Both the position numbers and the translations under genes were made by a program. This document shows, piece by piece, positions 33,780 to 57,200 of a DNA stretch of 64,000 nt (positions within the stretch are counted from its first letter, which is position 1; the number at the start of each line of letters is the position of its first letter). The DNA lies in contig NC_058051.1 of NCBI RefSeq assembly GCF_020085105.1, positions 18,016,455 to 18,080,454 on the forward strand, given 5' to 3'. The DNA comes from Siniperca chuatsi. Taxonomy: Eukaryota; Chordata; Actinopteri; Centrarchiformes; Sinipercidae. Under the pieces are notes generated by a model, which worked only from the letters and a program-made list of their open reading frames with translations, ran no database searches and was not told the DNA's origin.

Positions 33780-33992
33780 GTCTGCAGTCGCAAAGCCAGC
33801 AACGCAATTACATAGAGACTCTCAGCACAACGACATAGTGACTCGACAATATAGTGCAGACCATCCTTAACCCGCATCGCGTTTCTTTTCTTTGTACAAA
33901 TCGTCGAATATACAACCATCGTTATTACTGACATCTAGACACTGCGGGAGAGGAGCGGGTTCGCATTGGGAAGGGACCGTGAAGGATTATTG
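33780..33992 (+). other. uba1: uba1 5' untranslated exon
   Basis: CG-containing sequence that ends at a strong donor (GATTATTG|GTGAGA, exon end 33992). The next exon with open phase starts exactly at the uba1 ATG (35267), which requires an upstream untranslated exon. The left edge is set only by the promoter motifs. Confidence 0.55.
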
Positions 33993-35266
33993 GTGAGAAA
34001 AGAGATCAATGGAGCACGAGTATAATGGCTAGTCTTTCATTCGCAGAATAGCTTATATTGATCGATAAAGTTAGATGGTGTCTTTTTGTTAAGTGCTGAA
34101 ACATTAAACAATATCAACATAGGAGCGGTGGTAGCTAGCTGTCAAAATAAACCCGTTTATCTTTTGCGAGCTGGTTGAGACATAGCTCCAGCTGCTAGCT
34201 TGTAAAGTTGTGTTCCGCACTCGGGGTAATACAGGCCTAGGCCGAGCAGCTAATGGATAGGCTGGCAGGCTGGTGTTTGCTTAGCTGTATCATGCCTGAT
34301 GCCTTCATTTTCATTTTCTTACGAACAGCGACCGTTCAGGTTACAGTAAAATGTTTTATTTTAGCTGGTTGTAATGTTATTTGACTTGGCCAAACTCCTT
34401 TTTATCATTTTGAAGTTGTAGGTAGATTTATAAAATGTTATGTTAGACTTTGGGGACGCAGGTAAGTTAGCAGCATTGGATGCGGAAATTGTGGCTGATC
34501 GTGTTTGCCGTGAGGTGGTAATGAGTTCAAGAAACTGCGTCCTGTTTCACTTCCCAAAGTGGCTGGATTATTCCGTTAATCACGATGTACTTGGATGCTA
34601 ATTTTAAATATTATTTTTGCTCATAGACTCCTTTATATCTTCATACCGAAGGTAGTTCCAGCGCCATTGTATCGTCTGTGTGTTCACACCTGCAAGCCAC
34701 CGTGAGGTGTTGCTCACTTTACCGCAGTGAAGTTTTAATGATTCAGCTGTTTTTTGTTGAAACCATGGTGGAGGTCCTTAAATACCGGTATAATAAACAA
34801 TAGAAGTACATAAACAAGCCAGTGCTGTCTCTGAGCATGAAAAGAACTGATAATGCTGCTATTCATGTCTCTTCACAGGCTCAGTTCGTTTTCTAGCAGA
34901 GTTGTGTTGGCCTGCAGCCAGCCCAGCTGCTCCCTAGACTAGAAAATCCTTTCTCTTCGACATGGGGGGGATTGGGTTGCATTTGGATACTCATCATAAT
35001 GGAACCATAGCACTGAATTATATATTTTTCACTTATTTAAATCTGAATTTGAAACCATTGACTTTTCTGAACACCCCATGTGCAGCATGGTCATAGGGTT
35101 GCCTCTGCTTGATTTATTTTATTGTTGAAGCTACAAATGTGTGTTAATTAATTTACAATGGATAATATATAGGGAATTTGACAAAGGTGAAATGTGAAGT
35201 GCTGACATGGGGCAGCTTGTTGTGCCTTTTTATATGATCCGTCTAACAGTGTGTGTTGATGCACAG

Positions 35267-45270
<10,004 letters not shown>

Positions 45271-46325
45271 GCTCCACACTGAACCCACCCACAGTAGAGT
45301 GGGGATTGCGGGGTGTTCTAAGTGAGGAGTTGAGGTGGGGATTGGGGGTGAGTGGGTTGATCCAGGTCAGCTCTATTGGATCAATCAGTTTTTGTTTTTT
45401 AGGCCTGTGGTTTGTGTAAACCTGTGCCTGAGTGTACATAGCCCCAGTAAGCTGATTTAAGGATACCTGTATGTGTGTTAGGCATCCACTTGGTGCTCAG
45501 CTGTGAAAACAGGGGTGTCATTGGAGGAAGGGAGCATGTATAGTGGACCACCTGATGTTTCTCAGTAGCAGAACCTCTCTGCTCAGTTTAAATCTAAGCC
45601 TTGGTGTTCTCTTGGTACTCCATAGTCCAGCTAGTGTCCCTCTGAAACATCCTCAAACTCTTACTAGCCTTCAGCACTAAAGGAGGGATCTTTTAATACA
45701 GCCAACTGTCTCCCCTCCACTCTACTTGCTCTCTTCCCCGCTCTCAACCCCTGTCTCATAGACCTGGTCCCACATTACTGAATTTTTTTTTTTTTTCCCT
45801 TCCCCAAAGATGCACCTCATGATGTAAAGTTCAGCCAAGAATCCCGAAAATAGTAACACATGTATTGAGAATGCATTTTGCCCCGATGTCATATCACTGC
45901 CCTTAATTCTACCTGAGACCCCAAATTTGAAACTGTAAAGCACCTGAAGACACTCTTAAACCGGACGACAGCCTCTCCTCCTGACTGGAAAATGATCAAG
46001 TATCTCAACCTGGCAGAATAGGAACCCTTGCCGGTTTGAGCCACCCCTACACCCACCTCATCCGGCGCTCTGGCTTTGGAGGGGCTCTTGTACATGACAT
46101 CAGTCTTCTGTATTCTCTTTATATTTCATGTGTTTTTGTTTTTTTTAATTTCTATTGGGGGGCAGCAGATAAAGTTTTCGCGCACACACCTTTTAGATCA
46201 TAAACTGTCTTCTTTCTACTTTAACTTCAAATTACATTTCAGTATAAGAATAAGGCAATGAGATGTATCTTGAAATGGGAGCACTTAGTGTGATAGTGAA
46301 TAAACATGTAAAAACATACCTGTAT
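45271..46325 (+). other. uba1: uba1 3'UTR with polyadenylation signal
   Basis: The sequence after the stop runs to AATAAA at 46299-46304, about 1.03 kb. The T-run at 45782-45796 and the A/T-rich end are unremarkable. The next gene's first coding exon begins only about 0.7 kb later. Confidence 0.75.
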
Positions 46326-47004
46326 TTGTGTGGTTATTTGACATTTTGTATGGTGGTTTTGGTAAAAAATGTAATTATGTATCGGACTTCTGGTGTAACA
46401 CTTGAATCAAACAAGTATTTGCAAGTGTCAAATATGTGTTTTTCCTGTCTGACCTGCTTCTTGCTCTTTAATCAGAAGTTTCATTATAGAGCATATCCGG
46501 GAAGCACAGCCTGAATCAGCTAAACGCCTACCTGTGAAATGACAATGAAAAACCATAATCAGAATTTTGCTTTTTTTTTTTTTTTTTTTTAAATAAATGC
46601 AGAGGATGCTAAAAGAAACACACTTCATGAATAGTTTGCTATAGTTATAAATGTACTCACTTCCTCATGTGTCACACAGTATTTTAGTTGGGTGAGGTCC
46701 TTTTTGTCAACAAAGTAGTGTTAAAGTTCCATCAGTCAGTCTACAGGTTGGAGTGAAAAGTTTCAACAAGTCAAGTTATGAACCCTCCTCCCCGAGAAGA
46801 GCGGATACATGATTATGTGCAACTCTAAAGGATGTGGTCGGGTGTGAGATGAGGAAGAAGTGCACTGAACTCTTGACGAGCTCCCTGCAAACAACTTGCT
46901 GTAGGTTACTGAAACAAAAGACCGGTGTAAATTTTGATTATTTCAATGTTTCTCATTTTGAGAATGTGTAATGTTTCTGTGAAGATGCACTGAAGACAAA
47001 AAAA

Positions 47005-50000
47005 ATGGAAGTGGAGGAGACTGGTGAAAGGAGGACTTCCTGGTATGATAACTTTTACATTTGTCATTATCTCTTTCTGCCTTGTACTTAATATTAATGC
47101 TGAGAGCTGACTGGGACAGAAATTACATCCAGCAGGATAGTATATTTAAGTGTGTTACCTGTCTATCAATGTACTTTTATATAACTTGAGGCACAAAAAA
47201 ATCTTTCAAATTACTTTTAGGATCCCATTCAGCTATTTAGATTTATCTCAAGTTTAAAAAAAAAAAAGTAAGTGTTTACTTTGTGCCCATTAACAGTTTT
47301 TGCCCTTTTTAGGTCTGTGGCACCAGAAGAGACGCACTCCATCCTCTGTGACCATGCTGGGGTAAGTCACGACATCTACATTGTTTCTTTCACCTCCTCT
47401 CCTCCTGTCTAAAACCTATGAGGGCACTCTCCTAAAAGCCAAGATACTCACTTTCACATAAATGTCTGCTTTTAGAAGAAGAGAAAACAAGACCCGGCCC
47501 CTGAACCTGTGATCAGAATCACGGAGGTAAGTAATATCTGGGACGCACCATTAAACTGTTTCCAGTGCCTCTTCATCTTCATGTCTCTCTCTCTCTCTGT
47601 CTTTCTGTAACTAGCGGAAGTTAGTCAACCTTACCTTTGTGACCACAGTACTGAGTGCAGAGCTGAGAAATGTGAACATTGTGTTCAGCTGTGCAGCCAC
47701 AGACGCTCTCTGAATGCACAAATCTTTAAATTTGATTTATATGGCATCTTGTCACATTTCAGCCACTGTGATTTTGTACTTTTCGAGTGTTCCTTTTTTG
47801 CTGTCATCTTTATCTTTCTCATCTGTATGCATATTATCATGAAAAGATAAATTTTTACTGCCAGTATTAAAATACATCTCACTGAATATACAGCTGATGT
47901 GGTAAGTGTGGCAAAAACAGGCAGACATCTCGTATTTTACTACAGAGGCACAGTTTTAACCTTCTTCCTCTTTGAAAGTGTCACACAGGAAATGAGAGAT
48001 CTGCACCATGCAACATCTCGCGCCTCTCAACATCTCTCTCTTTCCACTTTCCTGAGCTCGCTCATGTCTCTCTTGAGTTCACTTTTAACTTATTCTGTTA
48101 TGTCCTGTTTTATCAGGATGAAGAGGATGACGAGGAGGGTGAAATGATGTCCGACCACATGAAGGATTTAGAGGTGAAGTGTTCCTCTTTTGCAGAGGCC
48201 AGATGTGTGTTCAGTTGTTTTAAAGTCTTCTAATGTACAGCCAGTTATAGTGTGATGAATTGCCCACCTTGATAACCTTGTGGACCATTTTGTTCACACC
48301 TATCAAAGCTGGAATGTTGATTTCATTTTAGGAGCCCAGTAATAAAAGGGTCAAACCTGTGGTAAAGTCCAATAGCCTAACAGGTGTCTTAACCCCAGTG
48401 AAGACCCCTGCTCTGAAACGCATTGGACAGTCCATTTCGGTAACAATGCACAAACACACTCACACACCTGTCGTTACACAAAATGACTTTTGCATGCAGA
48501 CGTTCAACTACTCTGCTCTTTTCACACAGCGGTCGATCAGTTTTCGCACAGAGGCTCGACCTTTGCCCCCGGCCCCCCTGCGCTCTCGCACAAAGGCCTC
48601 GTCATTCCCACGCCGGCGCAACAGCCAATGCTGGAGTGACACTGTGGAGAGCCATGACCTCACTGCAAAGGAGATCAAACGTCAAGAGGTGCGAGGGGGC
48701 AAGTCTAGTTAAGCTGCAGAAATTAAAATTTCTGCAGTTGTATTTAATATGATGCAATATTGTTGTTTTTTGGTGGGGGGGATGGGGGATGTGGGTCAAG
48801 CTGTGTGGCTGTGGTTGCAGCATGGGCAGGGTGACTGCTCTATTTTTCTGTGAAGCAGCTCTGCATGGCGATTATGAAAGAGGATGTGAGCTGGCACTGG
48901 AGGCTCAACTTCCTTTATTGAACAATCAGCTGTGAAAGCTCATGCTTGTCCGGCTGTGTATTTTGTCTTGTTGTTGGTTTCTATGTGTCCAGTTGTTGAA
49001 CAGTTTTTTTGACTTTTCTGCAGGTGATCTATGAGCTGACTCAGGGAGAGAGACAACTCATCGATGACCTCAGTCTGGTCAAGAAGGTACTTGTCCACTA
49101 AACAATAGCACTTTACCTCTGTTACCTTATATCAGAACAAATTCTGCTCATGCAAGTTGAGTATATTTGAAAGTCTCATTCCAGTTGTCCGGACACCAAT
49201 TTTGATACACTTCTCTCTGTACTGCATTCATTCTTTCCTTACCTTACCTTTCCTTACCTTTGCTATAGGTATACTATGAGCCCATGCTGAAGTTGGACAT
49301 CCTGACAGAAAGTGAGCTTGGAAAGATCTTTGGTACACTGGACTCTCTCATTCCTCTCCACCAAGGTAAACCATCTCTCTGCTTTGCACACTCTTCCGTT
49401 ATCTCAATCTCCGCTCATGCCTCAACACGACCTCCTCATTTCCTAATCATGTGTAAGGCAAGTAGGGCTGAGTAATAATTAGAATAATTAGCTAGATAAT
49501 TAAATATCATTTGTTGACTTTCAGTGGAATCATAGTAATATTGTTTCACACAGTTCCGTACAAATTTATGATTCCAAATAAATTCTAATTTTAAACTGTC
49601 AAAATTAGTTATTGAAGGTTTTGATTTACACATGAGTTGTGTTTGATAAAATGCATAACAGTGGACCACAGTTCTCTGGATTGAACATTTGCCATATGGT
49701 GATATACAATATATTGTTAATGTGATATTAATTTGATCTGTGTTGTTCAGCCCTAAAAGCAAGTGGGAAAAGCCACACAAAGAGAATGTTCATTCACTCA
49801 CTTCACACAGTAAGAGTTTGCTGATGTGATGTATTTTTATTTAACTAAATGAAGTTGAATGAGTTGAGTGTGATGTTTTTCTGTTTATCTGTCTTTGACC
49901 GGTAGTAACACTGGCATTCAGTCAGCAAAAATCAATAAGAATTCAACAATTCAGTTTTCTTTTTGTTTCATGCCAGATCTTCTGAGTCGTCTTGAGCGCC

Positions 50001-52937
50001 TGAGGGGATCAGAGAAGACGGTCGGAGAGGTGGGGCCTACTCTGATGAATTGGGTAAATATTTCATGGAAACCAAGGACTGAGAGAAGAAGAGAAAAGGG
50101 CCCAACCCACCTTCACTTTCTCCAGTTCCTGTATTTACTCTATTATGTTCCCCTCTAAACCAGTCAGAGTTCAGTCTGTATGTGTCACTGCTTTTATCTG
50201 ACTTCAAACTTCTCATCTCATTGCTCCTTTGCTCCTCCCCTCTTCCTTCCTGTAGTTCCCTTGCCTGGAGGCCTACGTTACGTACTGCTGTAACCAGGTG
50301 GGAGCTAAAGCCCTGCTGGACCAGAAAAAGCACGAGAAAAGAGTGGAGCACTTCCTGCGCCTGTGTCAGGAGTCTTCGTTTAGCAGGAAACTGGACCTAT
50401 GGAACTTCCTGGATCTCCCCCGGAGCCGTTTGGTCAAATACCCCCTGTTGTTGAAAGAGATACAGAAATGCACACCTCCAGACCACCCGGATGAGGACAC
50501 ATTGCCTGATGCTGTGAGTTGATTGTCCTACACATTCGTGTACATGTGCATACAAACGTGAACGTGAATACACACACATTCACTTACTTGAGATAATTGC
50601 TGAATCCAAATGTTAACCCTCTGGACCTGCAGACATTGGTCTTACATAATGTAGTGTGTCTCATATGCTCATCCTCATTATTTCAAGTCTGTGAGGGTGC
50701 TGGCCCGTAAGGGGATTCAGAATTCACTAGTTGAAATGGCAATTGAAAGTTGAAATTAGATAGACCTGAGTTTCCTTTAAATTTGCTAATATAATGTTTC
50801 ATATACACAGTAAAACTTCAAACAATTTATTGCTACTCATTTAATTATTTTCACAATCTTACAGGTGGTCGGATTTTTTTCTTAGAAGCATGAAAATCAA
50901 CATTTGTCTGTCTGACTGTGTGGATTATAACGCACAAATCCAAATTGTTAAGGCCTAGGACTGTTATATATGTGTGCAATATCAGATATCAACCAATACC
51001 AAATAAATATTGTACATTTAGACTTTGTAGGTTGCTACACTTATTTTTCTTATGAAATATATCAGTCTGCCAGTGTGGGAAGTCCAGACATTTGGCTTTG
51101 GCTAATACTAAAAAAATATAAGAAATATTTGCACATTTGCACCTCCAAATGGCAGCAAGAGATAATTGTTTTATGAAACATGAACTTTAGTAGCCAGTGA
51201 TGCTGTGATGTGACATTAGTAACTTGAAAATAACATGGTCATATTCACCAGTTTGGCTGGTCTGTAATTACTTTATATACTGTATGTTGCAATTCAGGAG
51301 TCAGCTTTGCATTTAAAATGCCTTTAGCCTTTTACTGTGGACATTTAAGGCTCACATTTGAAACGTCATACTAAACTTACTACACGTGTTCACTTACACT
51401 GTATATTTAAGCAAAATGTGAGTTGTATCCTATTCAGACCACAGCCCAGAATTTTCATTTCAACTCTACAAGACCTCAGTTGGAGAAGGTGGGACACTTT
51501 CTTCATCACCAGAATGTCACATAAAATACATTTATGCTGTGGTCACACTTTGTTCTGTTCAGTTGGAGCTGATCCAGAGCATCGTGGCGGAGGTGAACAA
51601 GAAGACAGGAGAGGCAGAGTGTCAGTTCTACAGGCGGGGTCTCACCTACCTCGAAGAGAGTCAGAGACTACCAGAGATCCAGCTGTCCCGCTTCCTCTAC
51701 TGCCACGGAGAACTCAAAAACAACAAGGGCCAGGTAGTGGCTCTCTGTTGTTATGTTTAACTACTCTAATATTCCATTGATTGATCTTTGAGTGGTTCTT
51801 CTGAGGTTGTTGATTTTGTTTATCTCCAAGACAGGGTGGAACCACATACTTGATAGACCTTTGGTCTTCTCTGCCCCAGTGTAGATTTTAAACTTAGGCC
51901 CTTTATATGAGCACTTTGTATCATCTCCTTCTATTGTAATTGTCATTTCTATTAAATTTATAAAAATCCAGAGTTGTTTTTTTAATGGTAACTCCGGTAA
52001 AGATGTTACTGTAATATCAGATGATAATATATGATAATAGATGATACTTAAAATGGTAAATATTGTTGTAAAGCTACGTCTCTCACTTTGCACGTGTCTG
52101 TCTCCTCTATCAGCGGCTGCATGTCTTCCTGTTTGAGCTGGCTTTGGTGCTGAGCAGACCGGGGGAGGACAGAGAGGGAGGTCAGGTGTTCCATGTGTAC
52201 AGACAGCCTCTGCCCAATGCCTTGATAAATCTGGAGGAGATCCCAGATGGGGAGGCTGGTGGAGGGGGCACCTTCAGGGGAGCCTTCACTGGAGGAAATG
52301 ATAAAGGTAACATATAAATACAACATATAAATGTTATATTAGCTGCTAAATTATATGAACGCAGTGGAAGAGGGCTGCAATTAGCATTATTTTCACTATA
52401 GATCAATCTATTGATTAATTCTTTTCAATTAATAAATTAATCTATAACCAGCAAATACTTGGTATCTGTCCTTGATAAATGACTTAAACAATTACTTGAT
52501 TATCAAAATCGGTGATGGTTATTTATAGGCTACCTTTTGTTTCATATGTGCTGCTGAAGTGAGGGATAAAGGAGTTAAATGTAGGCTACGACTAAGCACA
52601 TAGAATGAGAGAAAGTCATGCCACTCCACCCCATTAGATGAAGTGAAACCTACAACCTTCCTTCCCCTCTCGTCTTTCACAACTGTTAGTGAGGAACTGT
52701 TTCCGTGTGAGCAGCAGAGGGCGCTCCAAAGCTCACCCTTACAGCCTGCAGGCCAACGACTCCTTCAGCAAGCAGCAGTGGATCACCTGTCTGCGCCAAG
52801 CCATTGTCCAGTCCCGAGATAGGAATGCTCAGACCAGCCAGTCGCAGCTCTCCCCTCACCCTGATCCCGCCCTGTATCACATAGCCGAGCTCAGCCTCAG
52901 CTCGGACACAGAAATGGCAGACCATACCAGTCGCTGA
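47005..52937 (+). CDS. arhgef3-like: ARHGEF3-like Rho guanine nucleotide exchange factor
   Basis: 13 coding exons, 522 aa (human ARHGEF3 526): 47005-47042, 47313-47361, 47476-47526, 48117-48173, 48332-48439, 48530-48688, 49024-49086, 49269-49365, 49977-50053, 50256-50513, 51563-51733, 52114-52306, 52690-52937. It belongs to the NET1/ARHGEF3 family, which loads GTP on RhoA and RhoB. Residues 30-35 are a basic KKRKQD cluster and 47-55 a Glu/Asp run. Residues 66-74 read EPSNKRVKP and 102-107 RSISFR, both typical of ARHGEF3. The DH domain covers about 155-335 (LDLWNFLDLPRSRLVKYPLL is the conserved helix) and the PH domain about 365-475 (HGELKNNKGQ, LHVFLFE, LQANDSF). The first three short exons differ from human, so the start at 47005 is less sure than the rest. 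Teleosts also carry an arhgef3 paralogue; which copy this is remains open. Confidence 0.92.
49464..49755. mobile_element. MITE with TAGGGCTGA...TCAGCCCTA ends, arhgef3-like intron 8
   Basis: The left end TAGGGCTGAGTAAT (49464) and right end GTTGTTCAGCCCTA (up to about 49755) are inverted. The interior of about 290 bases has ATAATTAG and GATATACAATATATTG patterns, as in the hAT-like non-autonomous elements of fish whose interiors are rich in ATATCG/CGATAT words. It has no coding frame. Confidence 0.75.
52370..52540. mobile_element. Diverged copy of the GCTGCAACTAAC palindromic repeat
   Basis: The segment CTGCAATTAGCATTATTTTCACTATAG, then ATTGATTAATT and ACTTGATTATCAAAATCGGTGATGG, resembles parts of the element at 60231-60707. 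The ends are decayed and it lies in arhgef3-like intron 12. Confidence 0.55.
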
Positions 52938-53225
52938 CTGTAAGACTGATCATCAGGAGGCCTGGGGAGTGTCTATAGATCTGTACATTGACATTGGAGA
53001 AAACGAAATATGGACTGTCTGTGAAAGATGATTGTGCTTAGACACACGTATAGAATTTCATACATGGATCTTTTTTTTTCTTGCATTTTCTGATGGATTG
53101 TGTGATTGTGGGATGTGTTCTGTACAGCTTGGGAACAGTATTACTGAATGTGAATTTACTTTGTGAAATGATTTTGTTTTGTTTTTTTATTTTATTTTAA
53201 ATAAACTGACACTTAAAAGTTTGTT
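52938..53225 (+). other. arhgef3-like: arhgef3-like 3'UTR and polyadenylation signal
   Basis: A short 3'UTR ends with AATAAA at 53200-53205, preceded by a T-rich run. The next transcription unit starts within about 250 bases. Confidence 0.8.
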
Positions 53226-53299
53226 GAGGTACTCATGGCAAAGTACACAAAGACAAGTCTAAGTATAGCCAACAAGATCTACAAAGACAGGATTAGTGA

Positions 53300-53362
53300 T
53301 GACTATCCTCCCTCCCTCTCTCCCCCTTTCTCTCACTCTTTCTCTCTCTCCCTCTCTCTCTG
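53300..53362. repeat. (CT)n/CCCTCT-rich low-complexity tract
   Basis: A polypyrimidine tract of CTCTC/CCCTC words lies just upstream of the presumed USP gene start. It may act as a promoter-proximal GAGA-type tract, but that is speculation. Confidence 0.8.
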
Positions 53363-53439
53363 AAACCGGTGACAGGGCAGGGGAGAGAGGTAGACTTTCA
53401 GTCCTAGCCTACAGATACACAGTGAAACAGTAGACGTCC

Positions 53440-54233
53440 CCTTATGCATTTTTAACAGCTCAGCAGGTGATGGGAACAGTTTGGTTGGGACAGTTTGTCC
53501 ACAGATAGAGTGACCAAGTGATCAGGTGAGTCCAAACCGCTCTGTTTAGCTGCTAATGCTACAATATTTGTCAGGCATTATTTGCAAGCTAACTTTGTTT
53601 GCAAGATTTTATCCTTTACCTGGACAAAACCGCAACGAGTGTAGATTTGGCTTTGATAACATCTCAGAACATTGCTTGCGAGAGTGGTATGTTCTGTTTT
53701 ATAGGTTTTATAATTGAATATAGTCAGTGAACACTTGAGATGAGTTCTCCAAAAAATAACTCTTTTGTAAATATGTACCCTGAAGCTAATAATATCTGGA
53801 TTCATTGAGGTCTGTGTCAGACCTTGACTTTTCCGAGCTGCTCTGCACGCTGTAATTAGGAGAGACTTGTGGGCCAGAGTGGATCAACTCAGTCTATTCA
53901 CAATAAGAATTTATCTGAAGGGGATGTCATTCACAAATGAATCCTGTTCTTTTTCCCTCAGCTGTGAATGACATCCCTCATCATTTTCCTGGAAAGAGAC
54001 AATACTCTATCGTCTGCTTCATTCATTAAAAAAAGAGGACTCTTTCTCTCTGTCAGACAGCTTTTGAACTGCCATCACGTTCTGCTCACCTCTGACCCTG
54101 AGTTTGAAAAAACTGAGGTGGTGCAACTTACCCAGTCTGAGGTGCAAACCACCTTGCTTTCATTTCTGTGGGAAGCCCTTCTATCGACCTGAGGATCCCT
54201 TTTGGCACTTCTGAGGTTTACCAGTAAACGAGG
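53440..54233 (+). other. usp21-like: USP gene 5'UTR: exon to 53525, intron, exon 53962-54233
   Basis: A strong donor (GATCAG|GTGAGT, exon end 53525) pairs with a TTTTTCCCTCAG acceptor (exon start 53962) and leads straight into the coding exon at 54234. The left edge of the first exon is a guess. The second exon holds the 74-codon upstream frame described separately. Confidence 0.55.
53968..54192 (+). CDS. Upstream ORF in the USP 5'UTR, 74 aa
   Basis: ATG 53968 lies six bases into the untranslated exon and opens a frame to TGA 54190-54192, ending 41 bases before the main ATG 54234. It does not overlap the main frame. The predicted peptide (MTSLIIFLERDN...) has no known domain. If scanning ribosomes use it, it should lower USP translation. 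It could be a chance frame, though 74 codons is long for a 5'UTR exon. Confidence 0.35.
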   Translation: MTSLIIFLERDNTLSSASFIKKRGLFLSVRQLLNCHHVLLTSDPEFEKTEVVQLTQSEVQTTLLSFLWEALLST

Positions 54234-57200
54234 ATGCCTGGAGCCAGTGGCGTCAACGTGGAGGGCTCTTGTGAGGCCCTGCGTCGAACCCTGGTGTCAC
54301 AGAACGGCCTGCAGAGAGAGACGGCTGACATCTCCCAGTCTGTCCTCTACACCTCACTGATGGGCCTGCTTCTGGTCGCTGACAACGAGGTGTGCGAAAC
54401 ACAACAACGTATAAACCTTTAATTTATGCTCAGACCTTCAAGTCTGGTAGTCTTGAAAGTTTGTTCTTAATGTGGCATTTATGGGACGCTCATGAGACGA
54501 ACATAAACACAGACAGAGAAATTGTGTAAAGGAATTAATGGAGAGTACACATCAACACACACGTGTTTAAGCACCTGTCAGCACTCCTCGGGTCTAATAG
54601 GATGAATGCTTGAGGCTGACCTCCTTTTAGCCTCTCTTGTTATGCTAATGACATAAGAAGGCTAAATCTGTCCTACCAATGCCTTACACACACTGACATT
54701 GCAGGGTTAGGGCAGACAGACAGTACCATGTCTTACAGGCACAGCCAGGGGTCAAATAGTAGGGCACACTTGGAGTGAATTACATGTATATATAAATTAG
54801 AAATAGGCTATATAGTAGCAGATGTAACCGCTCAATAGTTCGGGTCAATAGCTTCCTGTGTTGTCTTTTATTTTCCAGAAGGAGCAGCTCAACTTAGGAA
54901 GCGGAAGGGTTGGCCTCAGAAACATAGGAAACACAGTAAGTGTTTAATGATGTGCTTTAAGCAAAGTCCTTTAAAGAAATACTTCCAGAGCTACCATAAT
55001 ATTTTTTTGCATAACCATGCTGACTTTCTCCTATACTTTGTCTCTAGTGTTTCCTGAATGCAGTAGCCCAGTGTTTGTCTCACACACGTGGCCTGCGGGA
55101 CTACTGCCTCCTCAAGTCCTATAGGGATGAGAAGTACTCCAAAGAGGAGGCTAAGCTCATGGAAGGTATGTTCCTCTCTCCTGCTGTTTCCTCCTCTTCC
55201 TATTGTTCCTCCCATGTTATGTTTTCATCTTTCTTCACTGCTCCTTGTCTCCCTGTGCCAGCTTTTTCTCAGGTGCTGACAGGCCTTTGGGATGTAAATG
55301 AAGGAGACACAGTTGTGAATCCACGACAGTTTTACAATATTTTTAAAGGAGCCGTGCCTTACTTCAGTGGTTACAGGTGAGAATATAGATGTTTTTCTTT
55401 TCGTCAAGGTTAACTGCATCTTCAAGTCTTCCATAAGACTTTTGTGCAAGCAACATTACTGCTGTGCAAAGGCAAACACATTAAACACTTTGTATATTTA
55501 TGAAGGCAGATAGATGTGAGACTTTTAAACTTCTGTATCAGCACAACTGTTTCAAGGACAAGAGAGGAACTAAACTATTTCAACTAATTTCTATCAGCAC
55601 AGATGCTGCTTTTTGGTTTTGAAGTTGAGACTTGTATAGAAAAATAAACATAATAAATCTCCCTGTGTGTCTTGTCTCTGTGTTCAGTCAACAGGACGCC
55701 CAGGAGTTCCTGAGGTTCCTATTGGACAAGTTGCACACAGAAATCAACCGCAGACCCTACGTTCGACGAACAGGGAAGGAGCCCGAACAAAAATATGCCA
55801 GATTTAGGTGTGTATGTTTATGTGGAATAAATTCTATACTTGAAACGCTGATGTCCTTCATGCGGCCACATTTTGTTCTCTGTCTTTCCCTCATCTTTCA
55901 TCCTCCCTTAGGATTTCAGAAGAGGCGGCTGCCATGTGGAAGAAGCACTTGGAGAGAGATGACAGCAGAATAGTAGGTGAGGAGAGCAGAAATCCATCAG
56001 TCTCATCTGTATTATAAATTCAGTAAGGGCAACCACTGATAATTCTTGCCGCCCTTCTCACAGACCTGTTCTCGGGCCAGCTGCGGAGCTCGCTGCATTG
56101 CTCAGTGTGTTCCCACTACTCCAACACATTCGATGTGTTCTGTGATCTGTCGCTGCCCATCCCCAAGAGGAGCTCTGCTGGGGAGGTAACGCTGAAGGAG
56201 TGCCTGGACCTCTTCTCTCAGGAGGAGAAACTGGTCAAGGAGAATTCACCAGTAAGTTAACACAGAGTGCAAAACCAGTGGATTACAATACATCAATGTG
56301 TCTCTAACTTTATACTTTTATATATTTGTTGTAAACCGGAAGTAAATGTAAACTGAACACCTGCAGCCGACACATAACATTTTTTATTGTCTTTTGCCGC
56401 TGACATCCCTGATTACACACCTCATTCTTCTCCTATACCATCCAACATAGACTTCCAAAAAAACACACAACTAGTTAAGGGTTATCTTTTCTTTTCACTT
56501 TCTTTATTTAAGCCAAAAGGCTTATACAGTGTCCTTCCCAATACAAAACAGGTCAATCAAATGTAATCAGACAGCACAAGGCAAAGCAAACAAAAATGAC
56601 AACAGCAGAGAAAAGAAACATGACAGAGGGAACTTACAATCAAAAACAAGAGAACAGATTTTTAAAAAACACAAAAGATTATTTGGCACTGTGAATCTGA
56701 TATTTTCTCAATTGAGTCTGGTAGACATATAACAAAGTAAATTGTTTTGTATCTGATTTCAAACTGTTACAGAGAGAGGGACCTCTATATTTAATGGTAT
56801 AGTGATATTGAAAAGTACAACAGTAAGGTAAATGAGACCTGGTAGAATATGAATGAAGGTATAAGAAATTATTTTGAAAAATTTGGAAAGTGTCTGGGAG
56901 GCTGTGAGGTACAAACAAATACTTACATACATAAACATTTTATACATAAACACGTATTTAAGGTATTAATGTTATGCATAGCTAATAAACAGTGGGGCAA
57001 ATGAATCATGACTACTTAAATTGGTTACCATTCTTTTAAGAACTTCTGAATTAAAAGTATCTTGTTAAGATAGGGTGAGTTAGTAGCACCCCAAACAATA
57101 TTACAATAGGTAATAAATAAATAAAACTGTAAGTTAAATAACAAGAGTGGTGAATCACTTTCCTCAGTATTCCAGCTGTTTTCATTAACCTTTTTGTACT

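Noticed and set aside
47005-52937. NET1 as identity of the RhoGEF
   Set aside because: The EPSNKRVKP and RSISFR blocks, overall length and DH/PH sequence fit ARHGEF3 better. NET1 has a longer distinct N-terminus.
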